From contig VWZS01000324.1 of NCBI GenBank assembly GCA_013397075.1, forward strand, positions 413,489-477,488: a stretch of DNA of 64,000 nucleotides. The letters run 5' to 3'. The position numbers and the translations under genes were made by a program. This DNA comes from Rhabdornis inornatus. Lineage: Eukaryota > Chordata > Aves > Passeriformes > Rhabdornithidae. The notes below the pieces were generated by a model, which made no database searches, had not been told where the DNA came from, and saw only the letters and a list, made by a program, of their open reading frames with translations. This document shows, one piece after another, positions 45,969-58,223 of the stretch (the stretch's first letter is position 1; each line of letters begins with the position of its first letter).

Positions 45969-48900
45969 ATACTGAGCTAATCTCAGTATATCTCTCAACC
46001 ATGTTTTTGTGTATTTGCTGTGTGAAAAATGCTGCACTTTCCAAGGTAAAATTTTCTTTAAAAAGCTGATTTCAATCAGACAGTTGCTATGTTTGATTAC
46101 CTGGCTATAATACTTTTGGGTATTGTAAATAAAATTATCTATTTGTCTTTCTTAATTTTCTTTGGATTTTATTTAGCTTCATTGACAATCAGGTTTAAAT
46201 CCACTGATAATAACTGGAGCCTTCTAGTTGACTGCTGGGGTTTGAATCAGGTCATAATGAATAGGGAACTGCAGAGTGCTGATAACTATTCCTGTGTGGT
46301 GAGCCAAATCCATCTCTAGTTTAACCATGTCCCTTCCAAAGAGATGCTGCTAATAAATTCACATGTGACATTAAAACCAACATTGATTTCATGTGAGGTG
46401 TCTGGTTTGGAAACTGAAGATAAAAGGCAAGGTAGTGGAACATACAACAATTGAAGGAGCAACATAATAGAAACATGAAAGAGAAGCATAAGAGGGAAAA
46501 CAACAGATATTTTTAAAGCATCTTAATCTTGTGCTATGCTTGGAATGCCTATTTCTTGTATAAATCAGGGGTTTTAAAATTTCTTTGTGTTAATATCACC
46601 ATAGTGTTAATATCATCACAGTTATATCTCAAATATAAATAAAAGCACACAATAGTCATGCTGAGAAGCTTAATGCATGACATCCAGTAATTTATAACTA
46701 ACCCAGTAATAAATAATCCAGTAATTTATAATTATAAAATCTTTATAACAATAAACTACACTACACTACTGGCTGGTTGCAAATAAATGAAGATGGGTAT
46801 ATTACACTCAACTTACAAATATCAGTCAAATCAAACAGAATCAAAATTTGGTTAAATTGCACTTAGATTAAACTGGTACAAACGATCAGAAGAGAAACTT
46901 TTATTGATTTTAAAATGTCCTTATGCCTCTTAAGTTACCAAAAGAGAAGCAGTCATCTTTAAACTGAATGAAGGTTGTCAAGACAACACTTTTCATATTT
47001 TTGTCAGACAAAAATCCTAATTTTAGTTCTCTTTACAGCTCAAAATGACAGCAGTCTGTTCTGCACTGATCTGCATTCAGAAGTCTTTAAAACTGGCTGT
47101 ATTAATATTAAGCCTGCCATTTCCTGATTTCTGACTTCTGCCACCATGTAGGTCTCTGGTATCTTTCACTGATTTTGTGGGGGACTTTGAACTAATAACA
47201 GCACATCTTGTTTTAAAAAGAATTTTATGGAAATAATAATTTTCCCCTGCTTTCTGGATATAGTCCACCACATGCCTCCATTCCTCCTACTGGGTCAGTG
47301 TGGTCTTTTTACCATGACATCTCAAACACTTCAAAACATCATACGCAGAGCACTATCTAGGACCTCTCACTCTTTCTGTCTCTGAGTGCATAAAGGATGG
47401 TGCCATTACCCAGAGATGCCCACAAAAATTTGATACCAGTGAGGATGGGTTTTAAACTGCAAAAAATACATGGACCCCAAATCTATACAGAAAAAACAAT
47501 GTATCTCAAAATGAGTTAGAATGGCTACTCTAGAGTAGCATGGCTACTCTGATTATTAATAATTATTCTTTCAATTTGCTGATGTATTTCATTATGTATT
47601 TCTAATTTTTTTTCCATCTCTTCAAGTATTTAATTCTATATTCTCATAGACTTCCCTGGTTTGTGTAGTAGCTGCCAGAGGTGAGAAAGGGTCTGGACAC
47701 AAACCCGGGACAGGTTCTTCCCTTTGTAAAACCTTAAGTGTGATGATGATATCTCTAAAGCTGGATCAGAAACAAGGAACCAGGTTAATGAATTTGAAGG
47801 GAAAACATTTCCTGAACAGCTTCCACAGTCCAAATTCTTGCTCCCGCCTTCAGCTTACACCAGTGGTTGCTCTTCCTGTTTGGTCCCCAAGCATCTCCTT
47901 CCACCTACAGAGCTGCACTATGAGGATCTTAGGATATTTCCATCTCCTAGAGTAAGGTTGTAAATTGAACAAAAGGGATCTAATCTCAGAAGTTGTAAGA
48001 CCATTCAAAACATTGTTCCAGAACTAATTCCTCACAATATTCTTTATTTCTGAATCTGCTGTCTCTTTTTTATATGACCTCCTTTCAGCCTTCTTGAAGT
48101 TCAAAGCATGTTCTGGGGTTGCTTTTTGCAACCTCAGATAGAAATATATCTGGTAAGCAGTATAAATCATGTCCATCCCTAATGCTTAATGTTCCATTAC
48201 CACATTTGCTGTTTAGTTTTGCTTTTAGATGTGAGCACATTACTGATGTATACTTGTAGTTTGAATCGCAGTGTGATGTGGCCTTATTTTTTACAGTAAC
48301 TTAGCAAACTTGGCTGAGGTAAGAGGATTTGTTCCCGGCATCATTTTTAGAAATGTTATGTGTTTAAACCTGGCTTTAGAATTTTTCTATTTTATTTTGC
48401 TGAAGTACTTCACTCTTTCTTAAGAAAACTGGAATATGTCAGGCATTTCTGGCAGCAATTTGTGACTGGACTTGTTCATATAATATTTCTAAAGGCAAAA
48501 GATTTAATCAAATAATATTTTTTTCTCTATGCATATGATGAAATAAAAATGCACATCTTGTCCTAGAATATTTTGAAGTAAGAGCTTTAAACTTTCCTTC
48601 TTGGAATAGATGTGGCATTTTTCTGGTGTAAGGAGACTAGGAGGGACCAGAGAGAGGGAGATGCTCCGTTGCTGCCGTTACTGATATCTGTCATCCTGTC
48701 CAAATTTCTTGTGTTGACTTGTGTGTTACCAGCATATTATCCATGTGCAGAGATTTGCTTGTCCTGTCTCTGCAGCTTCCCTTGTGAGAGCACAATCTTG
48801 TGTTGGCTGTGCAGGAAACTGAACTGAGGGCTTAATCCAAGTTGAAAACAATCCAACATCAGCAGGAAGCAATAATCTCCCCAGACCAGTCTGGCCTCAT

Positions 48901-51894
48901 AATTTCTTTTGCCAGCAGGAGAGATTGATGTAGATGTGGGAATGAGCATCAGCAGCAGGAGGTGAAATAACTTCTGGCTTATTTGATCTTAAAGTAAACC
49001 TGTGGTGAGCAACCAAATCCCTAGAAATGTGTGTTTGTGGACAAAATCTTCCTTGTCGATTTGCATAGTACCATAGATTTTAGGTCCTTCTCATTAATGG
49101 AAACAGATTATATTTTTTGCTGTCTTAGTGTTTTTAACCATTTTTCCAATATGTGACCATGTGTCCCAGCCTATTCCCTTCTAGACTACATTAGGCCTAT
49201 TCTCCTTAACACTGATGAAATATTTAAATGATTGTAAAGGAAGTAGGTGCACACTGAACATATTCCTTTGTGAGCAGCAAAACCACATTTAGTAGAGGCC
49301 AGGCTCTTTACTACTAAATATGTGTGGGGTTCCCAGCAGAAGAGTGGTTTCTTTCCATGCAGTTGCAATTTTTAATTATGCAGCTGGTGACATCTGGTGC
49401 CAAGATTACAGACAGGATTCCTGTGGCAGATGAAAGCTGGTGCTGCTTTCGTAACAAGGAGATGGTGGAAAAAGGTTTATGCCTGGGATTAGACTCACAT
49501 ATTACAAAACATATGCATGCCCCACTGGAAAGTTCTCTGCTAATTTTTTATTTACTTCCTGTACATGGCTAGCTTTGAGATGCAATCAATATCTTGTAAC
49601 CTATAGAAGGCAATATCCGATTTTCCCCCATCTTTAATAGCAATAAAATTTTAAATACCACCCTGCGTGATCATGTATCTTTGTAGAAAGCAGGGCAAAT
49701 CTTATTATTTTAGGTCACCTTAATGATTTTTAAATAATGGTGTGAAACTGAACAAAAAATTAGCTTTTAGTTAATAAACCTAAACACATTAATTGACATA
49801 GAAGTTACTAGCCAAGAGACACAGGGGGAACAGATTAGAGCCCATGAGAATGCTTGATTTTGCAGAGACCTCAGCTGATATGCTCTGCTTTCACCTGCTT
49901 GCCAAATTATGTCAGAAAAAAGGGAATTGGATGTCATACGGAGGAAAAAATGCCCAGCAGATGGTGCTGCCTGATTGCTGATGGACCCAGCCTGGGCAGG
50001 GAGAAGCAAAAAACCAATTGTTTGAGGTCTCTTAAAAGGAATGGTGATGAGACAGTAGTCCTGTCATTGGAGCAGGAACTGAAACAATCACTTACACTAC
50101 TTTTTTTTCCTTAAAACTGATGTGGTATTTTATAAGCAAATATTTCAATTCTCTTTGTCTTTTCTCTATTGTCCTAAGTCTGTTGAAAGTAGATGTAAAC
50201 AAAAATGGCAGCTCTACAGAATTAAATATTTCAAACAGAAATTGCAACTCTATTGAATAATGTGCTTTAAAGATATTTACACATTATAGAAGCACAGAAA
50301 AATCTATATTCATAATTACATCTAAGGACTGTAGTTACATATTCATTCTTTGGTAGGCAACAGTTTCTTTCACAAAAATTTTTCTTATACTTATTTGTAT
50401 AAATTTCTCACAGGATTTAGCAGCTAACCACTTCATCACCTCAGTATGGTAATTTAGACTTGTCAAATCCTGTTGATTTTGTAATTAAATACAGCTATTT
50501 ATGTCAATAGCAAAAACCACTGCTTTTCCTGAAGGAAATCTGGTGTAATATATGACCTCAGCATGAAACTTTTAATGTTGCATTTTGTACCTGCCTCAGC
50601 TCTCCATAGATGAATGATCTGATTCATGTGGCATGTGCTACAATAAATTTATAGGGATATTGATCAAAAAAGAAAGGCTGGTAGCTTCATAGTTCAATGA
50701 AAATAAAAGGTTGCTGTCCACACTGTCATTGGGAATTAACCATTTGGTAATAACTCAACCACTGTACAATCTGCCCCCAGAGTTTTTAGTGCAGATAACT
50801 TCAAATGCCCATTAAGACACATGTCCAATCTCATCTTCTGCTTGTGCTTCCTCACCCACCAAGCTTCCTTGTGCTGGACAGGTTTTCTTGTGGATTCTTG
50901 GAGGGCTTTAGTTGCAGGGCTCTTACTGACCTGTGTGACACCAAGACCCCTTCTGGTCCCTCCAGCACCAGGTCACCTGCCCAAGAGCTGAGCACCCTCA
51001 GGAGGGTTGAGTTCACCTGCAGCAGCACTGGAAGGGGTAGGAAGCACTTCCCAGGGTGAGTTCTGTCTGTGGGCATTGTTTAATGTCTTACAATGAATTT
51101 GAACAGTGTCTGCATTCCTCCTGAAGCAAGTGAGAACAAAGTCTTCCGAGGGTGTTTTCTATGCATTCATTCCTTTCAGGTTTCAACTCATGCTAATCCA
51201 TGTCCGAGTGCTTCAAGCAGTGATTTAATGATTTTGCAAAGGTTCCATTTTAAAAGCTGGGCTTAGGTAGCCTTATGAATCCCACTGAAAGACACATTTT
51301 GAGTTTTTCCCCTTTTTATTGTTTGTACCCAGAACTCTCATGAAGGAATGGTGAGATCTTGTGATCTCTTGGCAGTAACAAGATCAGAAATTTGCGGGCT
51401 CGTGGCTCCGATTTCATTGTTGTTGTTCCAAAGTAGTTGGATGCCAGTGTCCTTGTCAGTCTGAGACTTGGACAGGCAAAAATTGATTTTTCAAAATATT
51501 TTCCTTTTTCCAATAAAATCCACCATTTTGTGGCAAAATTCCTTCTTTTTGTTTTTTTTTCATTCCTAAGCAGTTTCTCTTGCTGAAAATCCTATATCTA
51601 TTTGTCACTGATTTTTCAATTTGTCTGCTTGACACTAGTGTTTCTCATGAGGAGAGATGTTTTCACTTTGTGATAACAATCTTTGGCCTTTTCTCAAACT
51701 GTGCAACAGTCAGACTTTTTTGTGTCCTTGCCTACTTTCACCAGCAATTTTCTTGCAATTGAGATTTTCCATTTTTTTTCAACATGCACACACATGCAAA
51801 CACACACAGATAAAAGATTTGGACAATAATAGCCTTTGTCCTGATTAATTAATCGATTACCTCCTTTCTACCCTGCCAAATAAAAGGGCTGCAT
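45969..51894. other. Non-coding stretch, nothing recognised
   Basis: It contains the small palindrome at 47.5 kb. The open frames (for example 48.6-48.8 and 50.8-51.06 kb) have no supporting family or splice context. Confidence 0.6.
47521..47550. repeat. 16-bp palindrome overlapping an 11-bp direct repeat
   Basis: GCTACTCTAGAGTAGC at 47524-47539 is a perfect palindrome. ATGGCTACTCT occurs at 47521-47531 and again at 47540-47550. Confidence 0.95.
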
Positions 51895-51992
51895 GTTTTA
51901 GGGGTGTATTGGCAAGTTTTGGGTTAATGGTTGGACACAATGATCTCAGAGATCTTTTCCAGCCTTAACAACTCTACGATTCTGTGGCTCTA
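51895..51992 (+). mobile_element. CR1-type 3' tail, sense orientation
   Basis: GGTTGGACACAATGATCTCA followed by CTCTACGATTCTGTGG is the sense 3' end of CR1 or a CR1-tailed SINE. Only about 100 bp remains. Confidence 0.7.
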
Positions 51993-52952
51993 TTTCATTC
52001 TTCACCACTAGGCATCAGCATTGCTCACTCTAATTTTTTAATATTTCCTAGATAAGAAATTATGCTGTTTAACTTCAGTCCCAGCAAGGAAATTATTAGC
52101 TGGTGACTCTAGTTGTGAACTCTAAGTCTTCAGTCTGCTTTTTTGTAGCAAATGGTCTTGAGTATTCTTAGAACAAAAGAAAACTCAAGGTGCATAAAGC
52201 ATAAAGAAAACTCAATGCTGGTGTCTACAATACGTGTGTTATATTGATGTGATCTGTATAATGAACATCCTAAAGAACAGTTGTACTTGGTGGTTTGCAA
52301 GGAATGGTTTCCAAAAGCTCAAAATTAAGTGTTAGCAAAATCAGGTGGAGAGAGGGCTTGAACAGAACAATGAAAATACCAATTAACAGTTGCTCAAGTT
52401 CATTTTACAAGATGCTGAACCCACAATCCAGATATTTTTTTTTAAATGATTATTTCCTCTAGAAGTATTGTTTAAGATCACAAAGCAAGAATTAAGGAAC
52501 AGTCAGAAAAAAATAGAGAAAATTTTTTGAAGGACAAAGGTAAAGGTGAACAAATTAGGGAAGACCAAAAGGAATTCTGCTTGTCTGAATCGTCTGGTGA
52601 TGATACTGGAGCTCTTTGGGTGCACTTGCTTGAATTCTTAACTTCAATCTGCCAAGGGAAGAATTGCTTATTACATATTTCTGTTCTCTTCTGGGAAGGA
52701 GTTCATACAAGGGAGATAATATTTTCTGTGATAATGCAGAAATTGTTTTAATTCTTGGAGTAATGATGAGTAATTTTAATAAGAATATGGTGTTGTATCC
52801 TCACCTCAGAGGTCTTAGGACAGCTAATATTGTCTGAGCAAAAGTTAGGATACCAACCAAATCTAAAGATGTTGGAAAAAAGCACCGAGTGACTGATTTT
52901 TTTTTTAATAGTTATACAAATAGATATGGGAGTAGGCAGGGCATTTTTACAG

Positions 52953-53378
52953 GCTGTTGCATAGCATCCTACAAAATAGGAAACTTGGAAGTGCTTCAGC
53001 TTTATGATAGAAAGCCAGCTGACCATGAAATCCCATTGCAAACTACTGGACATGTAGCCAGAAAAGCCAGTATTGCTCTGCAAATGAATAAAACAGAGGA
53101 ATATCAAGTAAGACTTGAGTTAAAGAATAACACTGAAAATTCTGAAAGAAGAGCTGCAGGAATGGTTAAAGAATAGGAAAACCTGGTCTGCCTGGTGTTG
53201 TCTGAAATAATGGGAGAGGAGGATTCCCCAGAGATGTAGAGGAATGAGGTGAGCCCTTGTAGCTGTGGCCTGAGTAGGGGGGACTGACTTGGGCTGGTTT
53301 TCCTGCAGAGCCAGGTTTGTTCCCATGGCATCCGTGTCACAGCCAATCTGCACCTGGTCAAACCAGTGACTGGCACAG
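52953..53378 (+). other. Two phase-compatible exon-like segments, identity unknown
   Basis: Segment 1 at 52953-53107 (155 nt) follows CATTTTTACAG and ends TATCAA|GTAAGA. Segment 2 at 53309-53378 (70 nt) follows GGTTTTCCTGCAG and ends GCACAG|GTGAGC. Read together they stay open: ASYKIGNLEVLQLYDRKPAD and HVARKASIALQMNKTEEYQ, then SQVCSHGIRVTANLHLVKPV and TGT. No first or last exon and no known family were recognised. It may be a non-coding RNA exon pair, a decayed gene or coincidence. Confidence 0.2.
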
Positions 53379-54137
53379 GTGAGCATGGGAAGCATTACAG
53401 TGACCAGAAACTGAAACTAGACAAATTCAAGTGAAAACAAGATGTGTTTCTGAAAAGTGACTGCAACTGACCATGAAAACTGTCTCCTAGAGCTCGCTTC
53501 TCTGCCAGAGAAATACTTGTAGCAGATGTAGATTGTTTTTCTCCTTTAGATAAGCCTTACTTGAGGCAGGAGCTAATTCTGTCTGGTTTCTCTGTGTGGG
53601 AGTTCTTCTACTACAGCATTCAATCATTTTGAAAAACAATAAATGCACTTAAAGTAATCATTTGAAAATTTAAAATATTTGCACTGTAATAAGTTTCTGA
53701 ACAAAAAGGTTTTTGCTTTCAAAAAAATCAGTATGACAATTGTTTTTCTAGATATAACCAATAAGTACAAAATGTAGGCAACTTTATTCTCCACATTTGT
53801 TTGTCATTAAATTTATTCTACTGTGTCTGTGCTAAGATATTTATCTTCATTTGACTACATTATTTGCATATAATAAGGTGTAACGCTTCACATAATAACA
53901 TGTTTGACAATTTTATGAAATATTTTACTGAGAAACCAATAGGATTGTTCTATGCTGTCACTAAGAGTGATTATAATTAATTTAGACAATGTGATATATA
54001 CCACTCAAAATGATGGAATAAGTGTAGAAGTGCTTAAAATCCTTGACTGTCCATAGGGAGAAATTTACCAAAAGCTGACCAAGGCCAACCATTGTTCCCT
54101 GGTACAGGCATCAAATACATTTAATCTGAAAAGAATC

Positions 54138-54603
54138 TGTCATGGTTTAGGACCAACACTCCCTAATTTAGTGCCTCATCCCTCCTACAGTCGTCTCTCT
54201 CTGATGGGAGACACAAGAGGCAGAGGTTACAAATTGAGATAAAAGCAATTTACTGGAAACTGTGATGAAATAAGAAAACAAATAGCAACAGCAACAATAT
54301 AAATAAAAATATACAAAAAGAAGATGATTTACAGACAAAAATTGCTCACAAATTGGGACAATGAACACAGGATGGACAGACACTCCAGCTAGGATCAGTG
54401 TTAGCACACTGCTCTATTTACTGCTTGCTCCCCTGGAAAAGGGACCTGGGTAGAGGGAAAGTCCCTTTTGCCCGCTCCCCAACCATGACATATGGAGTGG
54501 AAAGGAACAGCACAATGTCTTGGACATGCCCACACAGCTCCAGACCCTGCCCCCTCACTGCTACTGCAGAAACTTAGCCCTGCCCTTGCAGGAAACCAGG
54601 ACA
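54138..54603. mobile_element. Probable solo LTR of an endogenous retrovirus
   Basis: The segment begins TGTCATGGTTTAG, a start seen in several passerine LTRs, and ends ACCAGGACA, giving TG...CA termini over 466 bp. The flanks are GAATC (54133-54137) and GAATG (54604-54608), a possible 5-bp target duplication with one mismatch. No gag, pol or env-like reading frame is seen next to it. The transcriptional orientation is not established. Confidence 0.5.
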
Positions 54604-55221
54604 GAATGTAAACACTTGTATGCACTGTGGAGCACTTTGAACTGTTTGTGACGTATTTATGAGAAAATTACGGCTTGGGGCACGTTTAGCCTTCAGCAAC
54701 AAATTAACTTTTCTTCAGGATCTGATGCAAGAACCTGAGCTTTCAGCCCAGAGCACCGTCGCCAGTGCTCTGACATGTCCTGCCTGGGGAGGACAGGAGC
54801 TGCTGGTGACAGCCCGTCCTGGGCTCAAGAGCCCCTGTCCCCCACAGGCACAGTCCATGATAATGCAGTTATGTGGCTCTGGCCCACGGCTTGCAGGCAG
54901 CTGCTGGAAGCACAGGCAGAGCACTCAGCCAGCTGGATCCATCTGGATGCTATGGGAAGGGAGGGAACAGAAGGGAACAGAGCTGCCTTCCGGCAGCAGC
55001 AGGTGTGGCCAAGCCAACCCCAACATACGGCTCTGCTCCGATTCATATGAAACTGGTTTAGCTGACACCTGAAATTATATGACATTGCTTCCTGATCTCA
55101 GCAATGGGAACATCACCTACCTTTTGTCTTACAGAATTTGCTCCTGTGACTTAGACAAGGTCAGTGGGTTCAAATACAGTGAGGAAAAAGCCTTGGTATT
55201 TTTGATGGCACCAATATACAT

Positions 55222-55266
55222 CTGTTCTGGTTGTGGCTAGGATAGAGTTAATTTTCTTCCTAAGCT
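55222..55266. mobile_element. Short LTR-like scrap
   Basis: GGCTAGGATAGAGTTAATTTTCTTCC resembles the beginning of a common avian LTR family. Only about 45 bp is recognisable and the rest of the element is absent. Confidence 0.4.
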
Positions 55267-58014
55267 ACAACAAGATCACAGACTCACTGCTGCATGATCA
55301 AACGCAGCCTTCAGCATGCTGTTCTCTTGTTGGAAGTTGGGAGGCTCTTGGATGATAACCTCATGGATGGATTATCAAGGATGTGCAAAAGTCCAAATAC
55401 ATGCAATGACACACCTAATTTAATAAAATGGGTACTATTTAATTCCTGTATTACGGGAGAAACTGTGAGTAAGTGTGTGTTGAGAGTATGTGTGTGAGAA
55501 ACAAAACGTGAGAACCAAATTTAATTTTGCAGTGAATCTATGCCTTGAGCTGTTCTTTCATAGCAGACACTTCAAACTCATCTGGTCCTCTTGCCACCAA
55601 GCTGCCCATGAAAGTCAAAACACAAAATTACTTCAGTTCAGAAGATGCCACTTCTCTAGTTGCCACTGTTACACCCAGAGTCTTCCTTTTTTACTGTATA
55701 TATGGGAGAAGGATTGCCTTGGCACCAATCTTTGCTGGTCCCCTTTTGCTTTAAAGACCCTAATATACTGCCCCAAGAATGAAGTAATTTATAAAGAATG
55801 ACACCAGGAAAATTATCAGATTGAGTTGCCATTGCTTTGCAGTGCAATGCAGTTTTAGTTAAGCAGCAGATGTATCATGAAATTAGACGTCATAAAGTAT
55901 TTAGCAGATCATTTCTAATGTTATTTCATATTTGTCTAATCTTTGCAGGGAGATTTTCTTCCTTTCCCTGGATCCAATTTAATTTAGAAAAAAAAATAGT
56001 CTGGATTTTGCAGGACAGAAGCCCCAAAAAATTAAATTTTTTGTGGCTTCTGGATATTAAAAAGAATTGAATCAAGCACCTTATGAGTACATTGGTCCTT
56101 CCTTTGCAGATCTCCTTACATTTGCCATATGACAGCATAATTTCCAGATACTGCTGCTCAGTTGGAAAAGGGTAAATCACAGGGAAAACTGGGATAGATA
56201 AAATTATTAACATAGAGAATTTTATTGTGGCACCTCTATAAATGTTTAATTATGCTAAACTAGATAGGTTTAGCAAATGCAGTCATGTATGCCTTGTACC
56301 ACACACAACTACAAAGCTCAGCAAAACCTAAAACAAAGGAGGTCAGAGCTAGACAAAGCTGGGGGGTCTGGAGGTCTGTGCAAACACCTCTCACAGTGCT
56401 GACAAAAGCCAACCAAAGGTGTGGGCACAGGCACTGCCTCTGCACTTCAGACTCATTTTTCATTGTTATTTGCCTTAGGTATTACAGAAAGATCTGAAGA
56501 TCCCAATTTAAAAGTGCATACTTCAGTTTCAATTAAAATAAAATCTCATCCCAATGCTTTGGAGTAGAGTGGAAGGTTTATTAACAAGCCTGAAACTGTG
56601 TTTCATTTTTTTAGCAGATTTGCAGTGCCTTTTTCAGAAAAATAAAGTCTCTCCAGTACACTGCTCCCTGTAGAGATATTACAGATCTTGCTACTGAAAC
56701 GTAACATAATCAAATATTTAAAAAGAATCCTTTTTATTGAAACAGTAAGGAGAAGTTTTTAATCACTAGATGCAAATGTACCCAGTTAAACTTGACCTAT
56801 AACAAAAATGTGTATCATATGACTTCTTACGAGCTACATAAACACTATGTTTCTACTCACAAGGCTTCAAATTTTGCCATGAACTGAAAAATGTTAAAAA
56901 AATTTACTTTCAAGTCAGCTTTTTGCAGTTTGCAAAGCTCAAATTTCTTTCACTTCTATGGCATGAAATTGCCCTAAGTAATTTTGGAGATTGCTTTGCT
57001 TCCAAGAATTTCTGGGCTTTTTTGCTTTCTCTAGGACAGGAACAAGCATTATCTCAGGAAGCTCAAATGGTCACTGTCATACCAGTGAGTGCGTTAAATA
57101 CACCTACTTTCCAGAAGGTGCCTTTAAAGCCACTATAAGGCACAGTACTGAGGGTTGCTGTGACAGTGCTAACACAAAGTCTGACAGTCATGAAGGTCTG
57201 ACAGGTTTAAAGGTTCTCAGGCTGACAGGATCTCCCCCATTTCCACGTTAGGGTTTTCCTGTAAAGCAGCCTCCGCATAGTTTAGCACAGGAGGGGTGCA
57301 GGATTTTGCTCATCTGTCAAAACAAAAAATCACAGAGAAGTGTCACATGGCTACATCTGTCTACTGAGACTTGAATCAGCCACTGAAAGTAGTTCAAACA
57401 TCTCATTAATCCATCATTACTGATTTTTTAACTATAGAGGGTTTCTCAAGGATGGAAAGATGTTACCTCAAGAGCCATTTGGGAAGCACTATAAATTTCT
57501 GGAGCCAAGACTTAAGGTTTTACATTTTGATTAAAGGCTGATGGAAGACCCCACAGCATTTGAAAGGGAGAGCATCTTTTGCAAGCATGAACTTTCTGAG
57601 TAATCAGAGAAACCTTAATATACAGGGCTGGTCTTTGCTTGTTAATACCATAACTAATACTGTACCTTTATTCTTTTTCTTCATCTAATCTGATAAAATA
57701 AAAATGTATTCCTTAAAGCAAAACTGTACAGACTCCTGCAGTTAATACCCCTCACAGACCAGACTGTCTTATGCAATTTCTTAGGCTGGAGATTTTGTAA
57801 CAGAAAGTCTTGGGTTTTAAAAATTACTAGAAGAGTGCTAGCTTAACCTTCTTGCATGTTTCTGCATAAATACTGACAAAATGCATAATCATAATAAATG
57901 TGTTTTACTAAGCTCTAGCCTGATACTAATGTGAGCAGTTTGCCTGATTTGGACAGGAATCTGGTCGAGACAGATAATGATGAAATAATAGCTTTTTATT
58001 ATGATTAATGTTTC
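55267..58014. other. Non-coding stretch, nothing recognised
   Basis: AT-rich sequence between the LTR scrap and the CTTC microsatellite. No gene or repeat family was identified. Confidence 0.6.
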
Positions 58015-58223
58015 TCCTTCCTTCCTTCCTTCCTTCCTTCCTTCCTTCCTTCCTTCCTTCCTTCCTTCCTTCCTTCCTTCCTTCCTTCCNNNNNNNNNNN
58101 NNNNNNNNNNNNNNNNNNNNNNNNNNNNNNNNNNNNNNNNNNNNNNNNNNNNNNNNNNNNNNNNNNNNNNNNNNNNNNNNNNNNNNNNNNNNNNNNNNNN
58201 NNNNNNNNNNCTTCCTTCCTTCC
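58015..58223. repeat. (CTTC)n microsatellite with an internal assembly gap
   Basis: About 75 bp of uninterrupted CTTC repeat, then 121 unknown bases (58090-58210), then 13 more bases of repeat. The true array length is unknown. Translated frames across it are meaningless. Confidence 0.97.

Noticed and set aside
54659..55085. 137-codon plus-strand frame and overlapping frames on both strands
   Set aside because: The patch is GC-richer and open in several frames at once. There are no splice sites, no family resemblance, and it lies beside LTR-like sequence.
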